Source: Myxococcota bacterium
GTDB taxonomy: Bacteria > Myxococcota > B64-G9
Length of the DNA stretch: 64,000 nucleotides
Reading direction: 5' to 3'
Assembly: GCA_022710975.1 (NCBI GenBank)
Contig: JAKLGA010000001.1
Location: forward strand, 682,001-746,000
Positions 11,601 through 19,616 of this stretch are shown here, in pieces (the first letter of the stretch is position 1; each line of letters opens with the position of its first letter). The translations under genes were made by a program, and so were the position numbers. The notes beneath the pieces are model-generated. The model saw only the letters and a program-made list of their open reading frames with translations. It did no database searches and was not told the origin of the DNA.

Positions 11601-14600
11601 CCTGTCGAGCGGGCCGAGCTGGCCTTCCAGCTGGGGCGCCTGGTCGAGGAGCGCCGCGCGGACGCCGCCGGCGCTGCCGAGCACTACGCCCGTTGCCTCG
11701 ATCTCGACCCGGAGCATCCGGGAGCCTTGCTGGCCCTGGCCCGCCACCACCTGCGGCTGGGAGGTGACGAGGAGGCCGAGCGGTTGCTGGTGCGCCTGGC
11801 GTCGCAGGGCGAGCCGCGCGCGGAGGTGTTGCTGCTGCGCGCGGAGGTCGCCGAGCGGCTGCAGCGCCCGGCCGAGGCCCTCGAGCACCTGCGGCGCGCC
11901 GCCGCGCTCTCGCCCGACGACCGACGGACGGCGCAGCGTCTGGCGGCCAGCCTGGCAGCGGCCGGTCGCGAGGCGGAGGCCCTGGCAGCCCTGGAGCGCC
12001 TGGTCGCGCTGCACGCCGGTCCGGACGGGACGCAGGCCCTGGCCGCGGTGTGGGCGGAGCTTGAGGGCGTGGCCGGCCCCGTGGCGTGGCGGGCCCGGGT
12101 GGCGCGGGAGCTCGTGCGCCTGGGCCCCGCGGCCGGGGCGGAGCCCGCCGGGCGCTGGCTGGAGCGGGCTGACAGGCTGCAGGCGGGCGGTGAGCCCGCC
12201 GCCGCCGCCGAGGCGCTCGCCCGGGCGGTGGAGCAGGAGGGCGCCCACCGCTTCGCGGCGCTGCGGCGCCTGGCCTCGTTGCAGCGCGAGGCGCTGGGCG
12301 ACGCGGCCGCGGCGGCACGTTCCCTCGAGCAGGCCCTGGCGCTCGAACCCGAGTCCCAGGAGGTGCTCCTGGAGCTGGCCGAGCTGGCCCTGTCCACGGG
12401 GCAGGCGGCCCAGGCCGCCACCTGGCTGGAGAGGCTGCTGGCCCGCGCTCCGCGCGGCGAGCGGGCCGCGGCGGCCCTGCGGCTCGGGGACGCGCGCCTG
12501 GCCCAGGGACGGCCGGATCTGGCGCGTGAGGCCTGGGAGCGGGTGCTGGCCGAGGAGCCGGCCCGCGAGGACGTGTGGCGGCGGCTGGAGGCGCTCTGGG
12601 AGGAGGACGATCCACCCGAGGCGCGCGCGGCCTTCTACCGCCGCTGGGCCCAGGCGGCCACCGAGCCCGCGCGACAGGCCGAGCTGCTGAAGCTGAGCGC
12701 CCGCGACTACGCGCTGGCCGGCAGGCTGGAGGACGTGCTGCGCGACCTGGAGGCGGCCCGCCGGGCGGTGCCCGAGGACGCCACCACCTGGGCCGCCATG
12801 TTGCCCTGGCTGGAGAAGGCCGGCCGGCACGCCGAGCAGGCCGAGCTGCTCGACTGCCTGGCGGAGCGGCAGGCGGACGCGGAGGCCCGCGCGCAGCAGT
12901 TGACCGCCTCGGCGCGGGTCCACCTGGAGCGCCTGGGCGACTCGGAGGCCGGGGCCAAGCGGCTGGCCCTGGCCCTCGAGGCGGTGCCCGAGCTCGGCGA
13001 GGCCCTGGAGCTGCTGGCCGACCTGCGCTGGGCCGAGGAGCGCTACGAGGAGGCCGGCCGGCTGTACGCCCGGCTCGGCGAGCGCGTCCGGGCGGAGCGG
13101 CTGGCGGAGGTGACCTTGCGCCGTGGGTTGATCGCGGCGCGCCTGGGCGATGCCCAGGAGGCGGCCCTGCTCCTCGGACAGGCGGTGCGGCACGCACCGG
13201 AGGCCGGGCCGTGGGCGCAGCAGGCCGCGGTGGGCTGGATCCGGGCGCTGGATCGACTCGCGCGCGTGGAGGAGGCCATCGCCGCCCTGGACCAGACGCT
13301 CCTCCCGCGGCTGGAGGCCGGGCAGGCCCCGGCGTTGCTCCACGCGCTGGTCGAGCAGCTCTCGGCGCCCGCGCTGCGCGCCCACGTCCTGCTGCGGCTG
13401 GCCGAGGCGGATCCCGGTGCCGGCGCGCAGGTGTGGGTCGCGCGGGCCGAACTGCTGGATGGCCTGGAGCGGCCCGCCGAGGCGGCCGAGGCGTTGCAGC
13501 ACGCGCTGGCGCTGCCGGGCGCCCACCGCCACGAGGTCGCGCTGCGCCTGGCGTCCCTGCGGCGCGCGCTGGGAGACCAGGCGGGGGCCGCCGCCTCCCT
13601 GGAGGCCGCGCTGGCAGAGCGTCCCGAGGACCACGCGCTGCGCCTCGAGTGGGTCGGCCTGCTCGAGCAGCTGGGCAGGCACGCGCAGGTGGCCGAGATC
13701 CTGCCCGGGCTGCTGGAGCACTCCGAGGCGGGCGCCCGCGGCGGGCTCCTGCTGCGCCTGGCGGCGGCGCAGCGCTCGCTGGGCCAGGACGCGCAGGCCC
13801 GCGAGGCCCTGGAGCAGGCGCTGGCGCTGGTCCCGGACTCGGTCGAGGGCCACGAGCACCTGGCCGAGGCGCTGGAGCGGGCGGGAGACCGGCGGGCCCT
13901 GGTCGAGCTGCTGGAGCGCTGGGCCGCCGCCCCAGCGGGCCGCGGGCTCGAGGCCGACCTCCTGCGACGGGCCGCCGGGCAGCGCCTGGCCCTGGACGAG
14001 CTGGACGCGGCCGCCCGGCTGGCCGAGCGCGCCGCCGAGCTGGTGCCCGGGGCCCTGGAGACCTTTGCGCTGCTGGCGGACATCCGCCGCCGGGAACAGC
14101 GCTGGGAGGACCTGCTCACGGTGCTCGGCCAGTGGCGCGCGCGGGTGCAGGATGACTCCACCCGGGCCCGCCTGGCGTGCGAGATGGGCCAGCTGGCCCA
14201 GGAGCAGCTCGCCAACCCGGGTGCGGCCGCGGCGCACTTCACCGCCTGCCTGGGCTTCGAGCCGCAGAACCTGGCGGCCCTGGCCGGCCTGGCCGCCATC
14301 CGGTTGGACCAGCGCCGGGAGGTCGAGGCCGGGGAGCTGCTCGCGCGCCTGGCCGAGGCCGCCCAGGGCGCGCAGCGCGCCGGCGCCCTGCTCCAGCAGG
14401 CCGGGTTGCTGGCGCGCCAGGGCGAGCTGGCCGGGGCGGCCCCCCTGACCGAGGCGGCCGTGGCCGCGGCCCCGGGCCTGGCCGCGGCGCACCGCGAGCT
14501 GGTGCTGCTGCGCGCGCGCGCGGGTGAGCCCGAGGCCGCCCTGGCGGCCCTGCAGCAGCTCCTGGGCCAGGCCGAGCCCGAGGAGGCCGCGCTGGAGGCG

Positions 14601-17600
14601 CTCGAGTCGCTGGCCGGGTCCCTGCCGGCCGGGACGGTCCGCGACCGGAGCCTGGCGGAGCTGGCCGGGCGGGCACCCGAGCGGCTGGCGCCGGCGAGCT
14701 GGGCCCTGCACGCCGAGGGTCTGGAGCGAGCCGGCGCGCTGGCCGAGGCCGGCGCGGCCTGGCGGCGTGCCCTGGCCCAGGACGGCGCCGCCCGTCTGCA
14801 CGCGGCCCGCCGGCTGGCGGAGCTCGCCCGCGGCGCGCTGCGCGAGCCCGCCGCGGCCATCGAGGCCCTGGAGATCGTGCGGGCCGAGGCGCCCGGCGAT
14901 CTGGGAGCGCTGGAGGCGCTGGCCGAGCTGTACGAGCAGGCGGCCCAGTGGCGCCAGGCGGAGGAGGTGCTGGCGAGCTGGCTGGAGCGGGCGCCGGAGT
15001 CCGCCCGCGCCAGCGTGGCCCTGCGGCTCGGCGACGTGCGCGGCCGGCGCCAGTCCCGCGAGTCGAGCCTGGCGGCCTACGAGCGCGCCCTGGAGAGCGA
15101 TCCCGGCAACCTGGAGGCGTTCACCCGCATGGAGGTCCTGCTGCGGGACGGCAGCAGCGCCGCCGAGCTGGCGGACTTCTACCTGCGCTGGGCCCGTGGT
15201 CCCGCCGCCGGTCCGCGGCAGGCCGAGCTCTTCTGCCGCGCCGCGGAGCTGCTCCAGGACGCGTGGGACGAGCCCGGCGCGGTGGCGGCGCTGCAGGAGG
15301 CGCTGCGCCTCGAGCCGCAGCGCCGGGAGGCCCACGGCCGCCTGGCCGAGCTGCTGCGCAAGCAGCAACGCTACGAGGAGCTCGAGGCCGAGCTGGCCGC
15401 CTGGATGGCCGCGGAGACCGATCCGGCGCGCCAGGCGGAGCTGGCCTTCGACCGCGCCGTGCTGGCCGAGGCGCAGCCCGAGAAGCTCGGGGGGACCGCG
15501 CGCGCGGCGGAGCTGCTGCGCGCCTGCCTGGCGCGGACCCCCGAGCACCTGGGCGCGCTGGCGCGGCTGGCCGAGCTCGAGCTGGCGGAGGGCCGGCTGG
15601 CAGAGGCCGACGGCCTGCTGCGCCGGCTGGGCAACCGCACGCCCGCGGAGCGTGGGGGCGAGCTGGCGCTGGTGCGCGCCCGGGTGGCCGAGGGGCTCGG
15701 GCGACCCGAGGAGGCCCTGGAGGCCTACCGCGCGGCCCTGGCCGATCAGATCGAGGAGCCCGGGGCCCACCGCGGTCTGGTGCGCAGCCTGGCGCGCCTC
15801 GGCCGGCTGGAGCAAGCGCGCGCGGCGCTTGACGCCATGCTGTCCACGCTGGCCGATCACGTCGCCCTGGAGGACTGGCTGGAGGAGCTGCAGCGGGAGC
15901 TGGCCCCGCTCGACGCCCGGGTGGCCGCGCACCTGGCCTCGCTGCGGGGCGCGCGGGCCGAGGCTCGCGGCGAGCTGGAGGGGGCGCGGCGCTTGTACCT
16001 GGCCGCCCTGGAGCTGGATGCGTCCTGCGGCCAGGCGCTCGGCGCGCTCGAGGGGCTGGCCGACAAGGGCGTCGCGCCAGGGATGGACGCCCGGGCCCGC
16101 GCGGCGCTGCTCTGGCGTCAGGCCGAGCAGGAGCCCGTGATCCCGCGCCGCGTGGAGCGCCTGGTCCAGGCCGCCCGGGCCCTGGCCGCGGCGGGTGATG
16201 AGGCCGGCGCCGGCGGGGCCTGGTGGGCCGCGCTGAGGCTGGACGGCGCCCAGGCCGAGGCCCTGGCCGCGCTGCCGCCCTTGCTGCGGCGGCTGGGGCG
16301 CCAGGAGGAGCTGCTCGAGGCCCTCGGCCTGGCCCGCGAGGCCGCGGCCGACGACACCGCCCGCGCGGCGCTGAGCTTCGAGCTGGGTGTGGTCGCGCGG
16401 GGCGCGCCCGCCAAGCCCGGGGCGGAGCGGCTGGCCGCCGCCGCGGCCCTGGCCGCCGGCGGGCACGGGACCATCCCGGGTGGAGGTCGGGAGGCCGCCG
16501 CCGAGCACTTCGAGGAGTGCCTGCGCCTGGTGCCCGATCACCCCGGGGCGCTCGAGGCCCTGGCCGGCATCCGGCTGGAGCAGGAGCGCTGGCGCGACGC
16601 CGAGAAGCTGCTCGCGCGCCTGCTCGACCCCGCCCTGAGCGGTCGGCGCAGCGAGCCCTCGGCCCACGATCTCGCCCTGCGCCTGGCGAGCGTGCGTTTC
16701 GAGCACCTAGGCGACGAGGCCGGCGGCCTGCGCGCCTTGGAAGACGCGCTGAGGATCCGCCCCGACTCGCTCGAGGCCCTGCAGGCGCTGGGCGAGCGCT
16801 ACTGGGGCCAGGAGCGCTGGGAGGAGGCTGCGGAGGTGACCGCGCGGCTCCTGGAGCGCGCCCCGGCCGAGCAGCGCCCCGGGCTGGCCCTGCGGCTCGG
16901 CGACGTGCAGCTCAGGCTGGGGCAGGGCGAGGCCGCCCGGGCCTCGTTCGAGCGGGCCATCGAGCTGGACCCCGCCTACCGCCAGGCCTACGAGCGGCTC
17001 GAGCAGCTGCTGACGGCCTCTGGCAGCGCCCTCGAGCGCGGCCGCTTCTACCTGCGCTGGGCCCGCAGCCCGGCGGCCGGCACCAGCCGGGCACACCTGC
17101 TGCGGACCGCCTCCCGGCAGATGTCTCGCGGCGGAGAGGGCCCGGCGGCCATCGTCGCGCTGCAGGAGGCCCTCCAGCTCGAGCCCGGTGATCCTGCCTT
17201 GCTTGAGCCGCTGGCATTGCTCCTGGGCCAGGAACAACGCTGGCCCGAGCTGCTGGCGATCCTCGGCCTGTTGCGCTCCGTGACCCTGGAGCCCGAACGG
17301 CGCCGGGCCATGACGTTCGAGATGGGGCTGCTGTGCAAGGACCACATGGGCGACCTGGAGGGCGCTGCCAGCGCCTTCCGCGCCTGCCTGCAGGAGGACC
17401 CCGGGCACGCCGGGGCGCTGGAGGAGCTGGCGGAGATCCGTTACCAGCAGCGCGCCTGGGACGAGGCCGAGGAGCTGTACCAGCGGCTCCACGGCGGGGG
17501 CTCCGCCTCCAAGCGCTTCGTGGTGGCCTTCCGCCGTGGGGAGATGGCCGAGGCCCGGGGCGAGCTGGAGGTCGCGCTGGTCCACCTGCGCTCCTCGCTG

Positions 17601-19616
17601 GAGGCCAACCCCTCCTTCCTGAGCGCGCACCAGCGCCTGCTCGACCTGCTGGGGCGCCTGGGCCGGCACGCCGAGCTGCTGGAGTCCGCCCGCGCCCTGC
17701 TGGAGCGGGTCACCGAGGAGGGTTTCGAGGACCTGGTGGTGGAGGTCTGGCGGCGCATGGCGCGCGCCAACCGCTGCCTGCTGCACCTGGAGGCGTCCGC
17801 CGCGTGCTACCGCGAGGTGGTCGCCCGGGCGCCCGAGGACCTCGAGGCGATCTCGGCGCTGCGCGACTTCCACACCAACCGCATGCACTGGCGCAAGGCC
17901 GTGGAGTACGGCCAGCGCGTGCTGACGCTCCAGCCCGGAGCCGCCGACGCCGGCGCGCGCTGGCTGGAGCTGGGAGAGATCCTGAGGTCCAAGCTGGACG
18001 ATCTCGAGGGCGCGCAGCGCGCCTTCGAGGCGGCCCTGCGAGCCCAGCCGCCGCCCGAGGTGGCCCTGGACGCCGCCTGGAGGCTGTGGCAGGTGCTGCA
18101 CGGCCGGGGCGCGTGGGAGGCCATGTGCGGCCTGGGCCCCGCCCTGCTGCAGCACCCGCTCCCGGCCGAGCGGCGCCTGGAGGTGGGCCGCGGCCTGGGC
18201 GCCGCCTGGCTGGCCACCGGCCGCGATCCCCAGGTCGCGCTCGAGCACTACGGCGTCGCCCTGGCCACCGGCCTGGCCGGCCTGGATCTGGTGGACGAGG
18301 TCAGCAAGCTCGCCCGCGACCACGGCCGCTGGGCGCTGCACGCCTCCCTGGCGGGGCAAGCGCTGGAGGAGCGCCTGCGCCAGGGGCTGGATCCCGAGGT
18401 GGCCCTCGAGGGTTACCTGGAGCTGGCGCGTCTGTACCAGGAGCAGCTCCAGGACATCGGCCGCGCGGCCGCGGCCGTGCGGCGGGCCCTCGAGCTGCAC
18501 CCCCGGGATCCGGAGCTGCTGCGCCGCCTGGGCTACCTGTACGCCTCCGACTTCGAGACGCTCCAGGAGGCCGTGGACGTCTTCCGCGAGCTGCAGGGCC
18601 TGGACCCCACGGACGCCGACTGCTATCGCCTGCTGGCCCGCCTGGAGGCGGCCCGCGGCGACATGGATCGGGCCACCTGCTACTACGGCGGGCTGAAGTT
18701 CCTGCAGCCCATGGATCAGGAGGTGCGGCGCTACATGGGCTACGCCGGGGCGAGCGCGCGCCCGAGCCGGGCCCTCACCCGGGCCGAGTGGGACGAGATC
18801 CTGCACCCCTCGGCGGACTGCCTGCTCCAGCGGGTGTTCGCGGCCCTGGCGCCCTACCTCGAGCGGCTGTTCCCGCCCAACCTGGGCCGCTTCACCGCGG
18901 ATCCGCAGCGGCCGACGCCCGAGCTGCAGGAGGCGCTGGAGACGGCCCGCACCGTGCTCGCGGCGCGGCCCTTCAACCTGCTGGTGGTGCGGGAGGGCGC
19001 CAGCCAGGCCTGGCTCGAGTGCGGCACGCGTCCCACCCTGATCCTGTCGCGCGCGGTGCTCGATCGCAGCTCGGCCGCCGAGCTGCAGTTCTTCGTGGCC
19101 CGCGAGGTGGCGCAGATCGCCATGGGCTGCGTGCTGCCGCGGCGATTCAGCCGCGCCGATCTCGTGCAGCTGCTGGCCATCCTGTGCCGCATGGTCTACC
19201 CGGAGTCGCCGTCGCCCGTGGCGCTGCCGCCCACCGCGCCGCAGTACATGGACGCCATCCGCAAGTCCACGCCCCCGGACGTGATGAGCCTGGTGGAGCC
19301 GCTGCTGCGGCAGTTCGCCCTCGAGCCCCGGGCCCACGACCTGGATCGGTGGCTGGGCGGGGTGCGCTGCAGCGCGGATCGGCTGGCCCTGCTCGCCTGC
19401 GGGGACCTCGGCGCGGCCATGGCGGTCATGGCGCGCGGGAGCCCGGCCGCCGGTGGCCGCGAGCTGGCCTTCGTGCCCAGCCGGGCGAGCCTGCTGCGCG
19501 ACGATCAGGACATCCTGGGGCTGTTCCGCTACTCCTTCAGCGAGACCTTCATGCGCCTGCGGCGGGAGCTGGGCGTGGCCATCCAGGGGCCCAAGCCCGG
19601 CGTCACAGCTGGATGA
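2661..19616 (+). CDS. Giant TPR-repeat protein (5,651 residues) with degenerate M48-like C-terminal region
   Basis: One uninterrupted frame of 16,956 bp. ATG 2661 is chosen because upstream sequence in the same frame is intergenic and overlaps the divergent promoters. Residues 1-250 are a beta-rich, non-TPR module. From about 254 to 5,350 the protein is a near-continuous array of 34-residue TPR motifs (e.g. AAAHLERCLQLAPEHAEALL), in the middle arranged as a 426-residue higher-order repeat. The last 300 residues change character: the segment LILSRAVLDRSSAAELQFFV AREVAQ resembles the M48 metallopeptidase core, but HExxH is replaced by REVAQ (residues 5481-5485), so catalysis is unlikely. There is no signal peptide or TM segment, so a large cytoplasmic scaffold is most plausible. 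Its 3' end overlaps the convergent response-regulator gene by 14 bp. Confidence 0.85.
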   Translation: MHGQDAQDPDPELRKSAGNPLGFGLEFRRGSTLVTLGGRTLPGGLRVERLELEVPEVSFPFDVSGGAEQFRHRRCRLRLLGVSIGQAELAPWLEAALAEGQQGVAELRLALDGGEGWLAGSLSAGAQAAPFTARFAAEGIDDLGLRVGFHDLRLFGPLPLPASALVGRLARALAGWRVEQPSAGWLVCHPVRDLLRRLLPMHGWKVPDLKGLRLDRVRLSRGRLEVWTARYPDELPGDVELEGERAARRAFLLFREGTELHATAEAALRDGRLAEARAGYLGPGQVEPGHPLAARRLLEIGQAEEQRAEAVEDLVRDRLTRQPEDVHTWLARAALLERRGALAEAGRSHERVAELCEALGQNRDAALARGRAGALLSGPDRPRAVENLERRLVLEPEHRPTLLGLAELYGLEGQWYRALRVLLRLARGEESPQAAAAHHARMGAIYLERLEDLEQARRHLDVALASDPGNLDALTAMAEVQQRRGQAERAARLLGEVLERLEPADDQAALERSLDTRLRLARLWEEALDDRAAALGHYTHVLRLRPDHLESLFRAGRLALELGQLDQADDLWSRLLEAEAAGQALTPDVLRATCLGLGRIHASRPDGAREARRHLARAVRQDPRDLEAWEALEAIDRQRQAWAELVEDLEALAVLRQAPPAAQAALREAALVCEHSLKDPGRAEGFYRRALEGVPGDQVALDGLTALLEKGRRYAELDALWQSTIRADMSSAEAATRWARVGELRIEHLGDLAGGLQALELAFRLDRGNRKVVERLLELYRKHGRRAELVELIGRIDPSAFEVAARVDLWLEQARLLAEQPGQAERAIAAYRRALEDDPELLEAHRALADLYAETEDWAQARVAIQRVLDLAGEGGLSGPGLTDLHRRLAAAEQALGDHEAAINHLKVVLGRFPEDEDAADRMAQLLRAEARWEELAELYAGRAARASGEQAAALHTAAASIWWEKLRRLEAAGDEFERAVQASPDSEAAPARLASLQRLAAEQGQWDRVAEVLRRRIARAPASEVAPLCMALASVLEAQLADPAAAAACWQQALEAEPSHLPALLRLAERRAQEERHAEAMALVRQALAAPEGALTAEQRGAVALVGARAAWALRRSTEATELYQAHLQAFAGRSCADVDPEAFERLELLLREARRFEELARLYQQWLQAGQLPERHAGVRRALALLLYEHLEQPGEGLAVLSEHVQAQPEDQLAVGDLARLLRQASRWANLAALWRGQWERAPQEAERLKRLEELAELLHLRLDDPDGAADCYRRLIALGHPPAWDRLAGLLRREGRHAELAELLAERAARESPAEAAPLWAELGHLARGPLQDRARALEAFGRAHAARPDREVRQAMLAVLAELGLDARRLQFLEAAATDEPDPEERRRLWLELAEGCLAGEPGREARARALGALRQALELEPEAETAARALALAERDGDEQAASELLGVLVDLAGDGEDSARQLMRLGRLYARREEGHTRAAAAFAEAARRAPAWLEPAEALVEALERGGDPAGAADGMQAVLERCPPEQRAEGLRRLATLRAQAGQPEAAIAALGQLVELAPGDLAGRVELERLLGLAGRHAELAASIESGLAQPGGAPEPGRWLQAAVGWWRADRPEQARAALDKALLQAPSGGEAIAWLERLAAEHPDWPAVWSRLASLAAEIHRPDREAEALRRLAEVVQAGERLQALRRVARLSWEGLNSSLGRAVGAWGGAVPTAVRPTVQRLRTDLERLLACAPDDPEGLDQLIALDRLEHRHESLAELLARRALSAENTVRLAALLRERAELLMVQLDREPEALPVLERLAGLLPAERGTWRALVRLYRGAERPSQAAGALQHLVALGGTAEEQARLWSELGELRLGQLGDERGAADAFREAARLAPAAPEPLHRLRELAVRLDDLPLLAEALESLANLGSRPAEQAEFHRSAGLLHWRLGQPQEARRNFERLLVLDAEDLTAHRFLARLLVETEPLQALHHLDWLERRAELLLPSDASRVKAELAHALEIRLAQDPADRAALERLEPLLIGRPPAERGAFYLRWAEGPAAGAERPALVAKAAAALEEGGDRAGAEEAWRRLFLAAPELDEAFQRLSEGLRARQAWEALLEVLERRRRVVTRTEERAELAFEVASLLERLGRPDEADEPYEACLELCPDHLPCLRALADLREREGRVEEAARLVERMLERAPVGERAALALRRAHMGERLGELEAQVRFYREALQAAPGDVSTRVSLVQALEEAGQHEQGCEALTSLAALEGPVAAQALQDLRESLRADRLRAHLLLLLAERGSTAASPELWLERADLLEHGGQLPEALVALQRALAVEGAHQPDSTLRLAGLQRRLGQAQEARRTLEDALGVWPDAPAILEALSSLLVELGQEERAVELLERLAAGAQGSEAVGWWLRLGELRQRLGTPELASAALERALQLDPAAEAAYAALESLWLAQPEDGARAAERAARLAALYQAWATGPAGGEARAHRLRQAAEQFSAAGQAGQAAEALRLSLRFDPSGTESHRLLAPLLRAQAAWEELAGLLGEWFVREPGQERRAALAYELGRLSAERLGDPGAAAAHLERCLQLAPEHAEALLLLGDLRFADERWQEAEAFYAQLGERAPEARRRDLDIRRGRIAERLGELGQAAERFARAAALGDADGSAHRSLVRVLAASGRAQEARDTIDRLLAGVADGEAVEAALSQLEQQVEAPEVRVHLLERMAERAAPGEQVGLWMQQAEILLRIERQAEAAARMQRALALPGEHRFELALRLAELQQEVLRDGAGAADSLAFALAHRPADTTDADWVGLLLHLADLQEGAGRWAGLAETLERLLPGVEAARRAGLAARLAAVRARLGLTAEAVAAAEQALADDPGLSACWSLLVELQRERLAPAELRELLLRWARSPGAGERRADLWLEIAELARAAGEPRAHLEALRGAVEAAPERLEAWRRLAAALAEQGPVDAWAQALQRCFELEPQPVERAELAFQLGRLVEERRADAAGAAEHYARCLDLDPEHPGALLALARHHLRLGGDEEAERLLVRLASQGEPRAEVLLLRAEVAERLQRPAEALEHLRRAAALSPDDRRTAQRLAASLAAAGREAEALAALERLVALHAGPDGTQALAAVWAELEGVAGPVAWRARVARELVRLGPAAGAEPAGRWLERADRLQAGGEPAAAAEALARAVEQEGAHRFAALRRLASLQREALGDAAAAARSLEQALALEPESQEVLLELAELALSTGQAAQAATWLERLLARAPRGERAAAALRLGDARLAQGRPDLAREAWERVLAEEPAREDVWRRLEALWEEDDPPEARAAFYRRWAQAATEPARQAELLKLSARDYALAGRLEDVLRDLEAARRAVPEDATTWAAMLPWLEKAGRHAEQAELLDCLAERQADAEARAQQLTASARVHLERLGDSEAGAKRLALALEAVPELGEALELLADLRWAEERYEEAGRLYARLGERVRAERLAEVTLRRGLIAARLGDAQEAALLLGQAVRHAPEAGPWAQQAAVGWIRALDRLARVEEAIAALDQTLLPRLEAGQAPALLHALVEQLSAPALRAHVLLRLAEADPGAGAQVWVARAELLDGLERPAEAAEALQHALALPGAHRHEVALRLASLRRALGDQAGAAASLEAALAERPEDHALRLEWVGLLEQLGRHAQVAEILPGLLEHSEAGARGGLLLRLAAAQRSLGQDAQAREALEQALALVPDSVEGHEHLAEALERAGDRRALVELLERWAAAPAGRGLEADLLRRAAGQRLALDELDAAARLAERAAELVPGALETFALLADIRRREQRWEDLLTVLGQWRARVQDDSTRARLACEMGQLAQEQLANPGAAAAHFTACLGFEPQNLAALAGLAAIRLDQRREVEAGELLARLAEAAQGAQRAGALLQQAGLLARQGELAGAAPLTEAAVAAAPGLAAAHRELVLLRARAGEPEAALAALQQLLGQAEPEEAALEALESLAGSLPAGTVRDRSLAELAGRAPERLAPASWALHAEGLERAGALAEAGAAWRRALAQDGAARLHAARRLAELARGALREPAAAIEALEIVRAEAPGDLGALEALAELYEQAAQWRQAEEVLASWLERAPESARASVALRLGDVRGRRQSRESSLAAYERALESDPGNLEAFTRMEVLLRDGSSAAELADFYLRWARGPAAGPRQAELFCRAAELLQDAWDEPGAVAALQEALRLEPQRREAHGRLAELLRKQQRYEELEAELAAWMAAETDPARQAELAFDRAVLAEAQPEKLGGTARAAELLRACLARTPEHLGALARLAELELAEGRLAEADGLLRRLGNRTPAERGGELALVRARVAEGLGRPEEALEAYRAALADQIEEPGAHRGLVRSLARLGRLEQARAALDAMLSTLADHVALEDWLEELQRELAPLDARVAAHLASLRGARAEARGELEGARRLYLAALELDASCGQALGALEGLADKGVAPGMDARARAALLWRQAEQEPVIPRRVERLVQAARALAAAGDEAGAGGAWWAALRLDGAQAEALAALPPLLRRLGRQEELLEALGLAREAAADDTARAALSFELGVVARGAPAKPGAERLAAAAALAAGGHGTIPGGGREAAAEHFEECLRLVPDHPGALEALAGIRLEQERWRDAEKLLARLLDPALSGRRSEPSAHDLALRLASVRFEHLGDEAGGLRALEDALRIRPDSLEALQALGERYWGQERWEEAAEVTARLLERAPAEQRPGLALRLGDVQLRLGQGEAARASFERAIELDPAYRQAYERLEQLLTASGSALERGRFYLRWARSPAAGTSRAHLLRTASRQMSRGGEGPAAIVALQEALQLEPGDPALLEPLALLLGQEQRWPELLAILGLLRSVTLEPERRRAMTFEMGLLCKDHMGDLEGAASAFRACLQEDPGHAGALEELAEIRYQQRAWDEAEELYQRLHGGGSASKRFVVAFRRGEMAEARGELEVALVHLRSSLEANPSFLSAHQRLLDLLGRLGRHAELLESARALLERVTEEGFEDLVVEVWRRMARANRCLLHLEASAACYREVVARAPEDLEAISALRDFHTNRMHWRKAVEYGQRVLTLQPGAADAGARWLELGEILRSKLDDLEGAQRAFEAALRAQPPPEVALDAAWRLWQVLHGRGAWEAMCGLGPALLQHPLPAERRLEVGRGLGAAWLATGRDPQVALEHYGVALATGLAGLDLVDEVSKLARDHGRWALHASLAGQALEERLRQGLDPEVALEGYLELARLYQEQLQDIGRAAAAVRRALELHPRDPELLRRLGYLYASDFETLQEAVDVFRELQGLDPTDADCYRLLARLEAARGDMDRATCYYGGLKFLQPMDQEVRRYMGYAGASARPSRALTRAEWDEILHPSADCLLQRVFAALAPYLERLFPPNLGRFTADPQRPTPELQEALETARTVLAARPFNLLVVREGASQAWLECGTRPTLILSRAVLDRSSAAELQFFVAREVAQIAMGCVLPRRFSRADLVQLLAILCRMVYPESPSPVALPPTAPQYMDAIRKSTPPDVMSLVEPLLRQFALEPRAHDLDRWLGGVRCSADRLALLACGDLGAAMAVMARGSPAAGGRELAFVPSRASLLRDDQDILGLFRYSFSETFMRLRRELGVAIQGPKPGVTAG
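9051..17310 (+). repeat. Higher-order repeat inside the giant TPR gene: 426-residue unit
   Basis: A recurring block of the type [EA]LAFELGRL...GAAAHYxRCLxLxPEH...ALLxLAxxR begins at 9051, 10332, 11619, 12900, 14172, 15441, 16371 and 17310. The first six intervals average exactly 1,278 bp (426 residues, about 12.5 TPR motifs); the last two shrink to 930-939 bp. A second register mark, FYLRWARxPAAG, sits near 8799, 10080, 11367, 12645, 13920, 15189 and 17058. A third, W-x-x-RAELL...EGAHR, sits near 9567, 10855, 12156, 13434 and 14700. All three give the same period, so this is segmental duplication above the level of single TPRs. Confidence 0.8.

Noticed and set aside
5388-16706. Very long minus-strand open frames (1,576 and 2,186 codons) opposite the TPR gene
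   Set aside because: They mirror the GC-rich codon pattern of the plus-strand gene, give low-complexity Gln/Leu/Arg/Gly sequence, and lack ribosome sites or domains.
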